Assembly (NCBI GenBank): GCA_037447605.1
Contig: CM074810.1
Span: 2,497,366-2,535,726 of the forward strand
DNA: 38,361 bases
Direction: 5' to 3'
Source of the DNA: Zygnema circumcarinatum
Taxonomy: Eukaryota > Streptophyta > Zygnematophyceae > Zygnematales > Zygnemataceae
Positions 35,307 to 38,361 of this stretch are shown here, piece by piece. The first letter of the stretch is position 1; each line of letters starts with the position of its first letter. The notes below the pieces were generated by a model. It did not search any database and was not told the origin of the DNA. It was given only the letters and a program-made list of their open reading frames with translations. Made by a program: the position numbers and the translations under genes.

Positions 35307-35653
35307 CCGAGAGGTGCCCACGTGGCGGACTTCCATTGGTCGCATCCACTTGGAGAGATGGACCGCCCTCTGCCCCTCACTGTAGCTTCGGCAGTTAAAG
35401 GACTTCCCCTTATATAAAAACGACAAAGGTAAAGGTCAGGGAGGACGCCATGGTCGAAGGTTCCCGAGAGCGGCGCGGCCAACTGCCGGCCGATCCACAT
35501 TACCAGACGCCCCAACTGACGAACCGGCCGGTAACTAACTGTAACCGATCTAACGGATCCCTCTTTCCGAGAGGACGAAGGCGAGTCCGATTTCGCAAGA
35601 TTCACAAGCGCTGTTGCTGGTGCTATGTCATATACGGTAAGAAAAAATGTAAA

Positions 35654-35823
35654 TGTCGGTGATGAATTACAATGTCGGTGCCATGGTTTGAAATCTCGGT
35701 GCAATATTTTCGATGTCGGTGCCGTACTTTCAGAATCTTAATGCGGTACTCCCAATGTCAGTGCCAAGCTCCCAAATGTCGGTAAGGATTCTAAAATGTC
35801 GGTAAGGATTCTAAAATGTCGGT
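35654..35823 (+). repeat. phased array of TGTCGGT boxes
   Basis: TGTCGGT or one-base variants start at 35654, 35673, 35694, 35714, 35756, 35777, 35797 and 35817, i.e. every 19-21 bp with one position skipped. Sequence between boxes is mostly not conserved (except AAGGATTCTAAAA between the last three), unlike an ordinary tandem repeat. Confidence 0.6.
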
Positions 35824-36473
35824 ACCGTACTTGACTGTACACTGTGATAGGTGCGTCAGACCTGGCCAGCCTTAAAAGACAAGATCAAGAACCCCAGAAT
35901 TAGTACTCATCATTAGAGTCGAACTATATCGACGGACTGTTGAGACAAAATATTGTACGGTACTCTTGAAATGCGACGTGTCACACATTAATTGGACCTC
36001 AGTTAAAAAACACGTGGCGTTCTTTAATTGGTTACCATTCTAAGATTGTCCGTACACTCAATTATTCCCCATTATGTACGGCCAGATTGCTACAAATTCC
36101 CCCTTTATAATACGACAAACCAGATCCTGAAACGACGGTTATTTCATGCCGTTGAGCCGTTTGACTGGACAAGTGGCCGTTTGACCAACAAGTGGCCGGT
36201 GCGGGCGGCAAGTTTGTCCGTTTGCGCGTCCGAACGCCGCCAAATTCTGCCGCCTCCGACTTCCTCTGACGGTCAGGCCCAGCCGGCCACGGGGGCACGC
36301 GGCTGCCACGTGGACCGACGGAGGGCCGAAGAGCCACGTGTGAAGGACGGCCAAAGGGAAAATAGGTGTGATGGGCTCGTACGATGAAAATGTACGGACT
36401 CGTGTGAAAGGTACGGTACGGAGGCTTCTCGTGACGGTTGGCGGCGCGGCGGCAACCGTCGAAGGGGGAGAGG

Positions 36474-36480
36474 ATATATA
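36474..36480 (+). promoter_or_regulatory. TATA box candidate for gene E
   Basis: ATATATA in ggatatatagag lies upstream of a GA-rich leader. The same arrangement precedes gene D on the minus strand. Confidence 0.55.
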
Positions 36481-36721
36481 GAGCGAGTGGGAGTGGGAGT
36501 GGATGTGAGAGTGAGACAGAGAGAGAGAAGGAGAGAGTGAGAGACAGGGAAAGAGAGAGTGAAAGAGACAGGAAGGGGAGGGAGAGAGAGATAGAGAGAG
36601 AGGGGGGAGAGACAGGAAGAGTGGGCGAGAGAGTGAGGTAGAGAGAGCGAGGGAGGGAGGAAGGACGAAAGGGAGAAAGAGGGACAGGAAGAGAGAGAAA
36701 CAGGAGAAACAGCGTCTAAAG

Positions 36722-37048
36722 GTGAGACGGGAGGCCACGGAAGGGCGAGAGCAGTGAGAGAGAGTGAGAGAAGCAGTGGCGGGGGGGGAAGCAGAGAGTG
36801 CGAGAAGTGAAGCTGAGAACAGGCAAATAGTAAATTCCCAGGGAATATATTCGTAGGGTCATACATGGAGTGAATTTTTTCTAAGGTCTTTGGAGGGAAA
36901 GGTTGCCTGCATTTATCTTTACAAAAAAAAGCAACTTTCTGACTTCTTATCTTTTAACTTTAACTAACTAAGTTTAGCTATTAATTCTGTCTTTTTCCGA
37001 TTCATTTGACCCACTGTGTGTGCTGACACATTCTTTTTTTCTCTACAG
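36722..37048 (+). other. putative 5' untranslated intron of gene E
   Basis: A good donor AAAG|GTGAGA at 36722 and acceptor TTTTTCTCTACAG ending at 37048 bracket 327 bp between the TATA box and the ATG at 37094. This would give a spliced leader of about 250-290 nt, rich in GA. It rests on splice-site quality alone. Confidence 0.4.
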
Positions 37049-37093
37049 GAAGCGGAGTTCGAGCTGTTGAGGAAGATAGAATTTTTTGGAGTA

Positions 37094-37313
37094 ATGGCTT
37101 CCTCATTTTCTTCCTCTCTTGAAGTGAAGTTCCTTTTGGTCGTAACAATGGCAGCCATAGCCCATGGTAGGCTGATCACTCCTTCAATCCTTTACTATTT
37201 AATTTTATTTAATTATTGTTTTTTTTTTTTTTGAATAGTGTTTCAAGGAAACCTACGTAAGCATCCCCAAAATAACCTAAGCTTAAAACTAAAAGGCTGA
37301 TCAGAACCACTAT

Positions 37314-37377
<64 letters not shown>

Positions 37378-38361
37378 TTCAAACCTTCAACAATTTCAAA
37401 CCACCCATCTCCTTATCTCCAATTCGTTAACTGTTGCTGATTTCAATGCTGCTTTTCTCTCCCAATTGCAGGCTGCACATTTCAAGATGGGTTTCATTTC
37501 CCGGGAAACACTCTCTCCACCGTTAATTCCATAGAGAGCCGAGAGTCTTGCTGCTTGGAGTGCCGGAACACAATTGGATGCATCGCCTTCACGTTCTATG
37601 TGAGCGGAGCGAATGCAAATAAATGTTTGCTAAAATATGCGATCAATAATCCTGTGGCGGACGCCTCGGTCTCCTCCGGCATATCAACAGGTGAAGAGAT
37701 ATGAGAGAGAGAGTGTGTGAGAGGGAGAGGGAGAGTGAGAGAGAGAGTGTGAGAGAGAGAGAAAGATCATTGTTTCATCCCCCTTTGTCTTTAAACAAAA
37801 TCGAAAACCTTTTCGTAAGCATTTTTTTATTGAAAATGGGTTGTATTTAATTTATCTCAACGCCATGTTCAAAGCTAGGGGTCATACACTTGCTTAAGTT
37901 GAGAGCAAACTCGGAAGCTGTGCATATACCAATATAGAACATTGAAATTTCGTCAGAGAAATTGAAATTTTGAGTGGTTTCTGATGGACATTTTGCAGGA
38001 GTGTGCTCCTTTGGCCCTGGAATTGAGTACCCACAATTCAGCATTTCCACTTTTCCCGATGTTCCAAACAAAGAGACGTGCTGCTATTGGTGCACAGCCA
38101 CCACCAAGTGCGTGGCCTTCACATACTTTGCATCTGGTCCAAAAGCGAACCAATGTGAACTCAAATTCGCCGTCAACAACAAGCTGCTCTCAAGCACGGA
38201 TACAGTCGCAGGAACTATGGCTGGTAAACCATCAAAACAGAGTGAGAGAGAGAGAGTGAAAGAACGAAAGAGAGAGAGAGAGAGAGAAAACGAGTAAGAG
38301 AGAGAGGGAGGGGGAGAGAGGGGGAGAGAGGGAGAGAGGGGGAGAGAGAGAGAGGGGGAGG
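37094..38361 (+). CDS. gene E: secreted PAN/Apple-like protein, cut by the window edge
   Basis: Exons 37094-37166, 37472-37690 and 37999-38223 are visible, all phase 1; the domain-3 exon lies beyond the window. Signal peptide: MASSFSSSLEVKFLLVVTMA then AIAHG, in a 73-nt exon as in gene D. Domain 1: GCTFQDGFHFPGN...ESCCLECRNTIGC...ANKCLLKYAINNPVAD, closest to gene D. Domain 2: GVCSFGPGIEYPQF...KETCCYWCTATTKC...NQCELKFAVNN. After the donor at 38224 the sequence becomes GA-rich, like intron 3 of genes B and C. Function is inferred only from family membership: extracellular binding. Confidence 0.85.
37317..37371 (+). repeat. (GA)n microsatellite in gene E intron 1
   Basis: About 27 uninterrupted GA dinucleotides inside the first intron. 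Confidence 0.95.
38240..38361 (+). repeat. GA/GGGA-rich tract at right edge (gene E intron 3)
   Basis: GAGAGAGAGGGAGGGGGAGAG units follow the exon 3 donor. Purine-rich sequence at this same intron position occurs in genes B and C. Confidence 0.8.

Larger units (their letters stand above)
34960..36470. other. intergenic with promoter-like elements, no supported gene
   Basis: No exon is supported. It holds two TATA-like strings at 35297-35306 and 35410-35420, the phased TGTCGGT array at 35654-35823, and G-box-like sites near 35319, 36009, 36304 and 36331. The right end is the gene E promoter. Confidence 0.45.

Overview
This is a eukaryotic, intron-bearing nuclear fragment. Coding exons are joined by ordinary GT-AG introns. 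TATA boxes, GT-AG splice sites, G-box-like CACGTGGC motifs, plant-style TTTAGGG-like interstitial telomere repeats, a tandem Agenet gene and a Mutator-like (MULE) element with a FAR1-type domain all point to the green lineage. A streptophyte alga is my best guess, but this is inference and the species cannot be fixed from the sequence. Much of the window is low-complexity DNA: (GA)n/(CT)n, (GGGA)n, (ACATTG)n and a 21-bp minisatellite.

The main theme is a family of small secreted proteins built from three six-cysteine PAN/Apple-like domains. Four complete genes lie at 1706-3881 (-), 11425-13182 (+), 15315-18571 (+) and 29443-31937 (-). A fifth starts at 37094 (+) and runs off the right edge. 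A decayed sixth copy is suggested by a broken signal exon (33792-33868) and a frameshifted domain-3 exon (34667-34825). Each gene has a 70-73 nt signal-peptide exon, then one exon per domain, and every intron is phase 1, so each domain exon is a symmetric 1-1 module. Domain-1 sequence and 5' leader composition split the family in two: A/B/C have CT-rich leaders, D/E have GA-rich leaders. Genes B and C share a 231-nt domain-3 exon that looks identical, which suggests gene conversion or very recent duplication.

Two other genes are present. Gene F (6788-9116, +) encodes an unrecognised, highly charged single-pass membrane protein. An Agenet chromatin protein (19967-26000, +) is assembled from seven exons, giving a 634-residue frame with a tandem Agenet pair and a basic, repeat-bearing tail. 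One intron of that gene is almost entirely a ~107-copy 21-bp minisatellite. Each unit contains a 3'-splice-site-like string, and the opposite strand reads as coiled-coil-like heptads.

Layout: 1-1700 repeats and intergenic; 1.7-4.0 kb Apple gene A (-); 4.1-6.5 kb intergenic with hexanucleotide satellite, TCGATAT and GTAC clusters, telomere-like repeats and a polypyrimidine tract; 6.8-9.1 kb gene F; 9.4-10.4 kb deleted MULE with terminal inverted repeats and a transposase fragment; 10.8-18.6 kb Apple genes B and C; 18.6-20 kb intergenic; 20-26 kb Agenet gene; 26-29.4 kb intergenic with tRNA-like, foldback and telomere-like repeats; 29.4-32 kb Apple gene D (-); 32-37 kb intergenic with the decayed Apple copy and phased motif arrays; 37.1 kb to the end, Apple gene E.

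The most unusual non-coding signal is a set of TGTCGGT (ACCGACA) or AAACGACAAA boxes repeated at about 20-22 bp in several intergenic stretches, clearest at 35654-35823. No rRNA gene, CRISPR array or convincing functional tRNA was seen.
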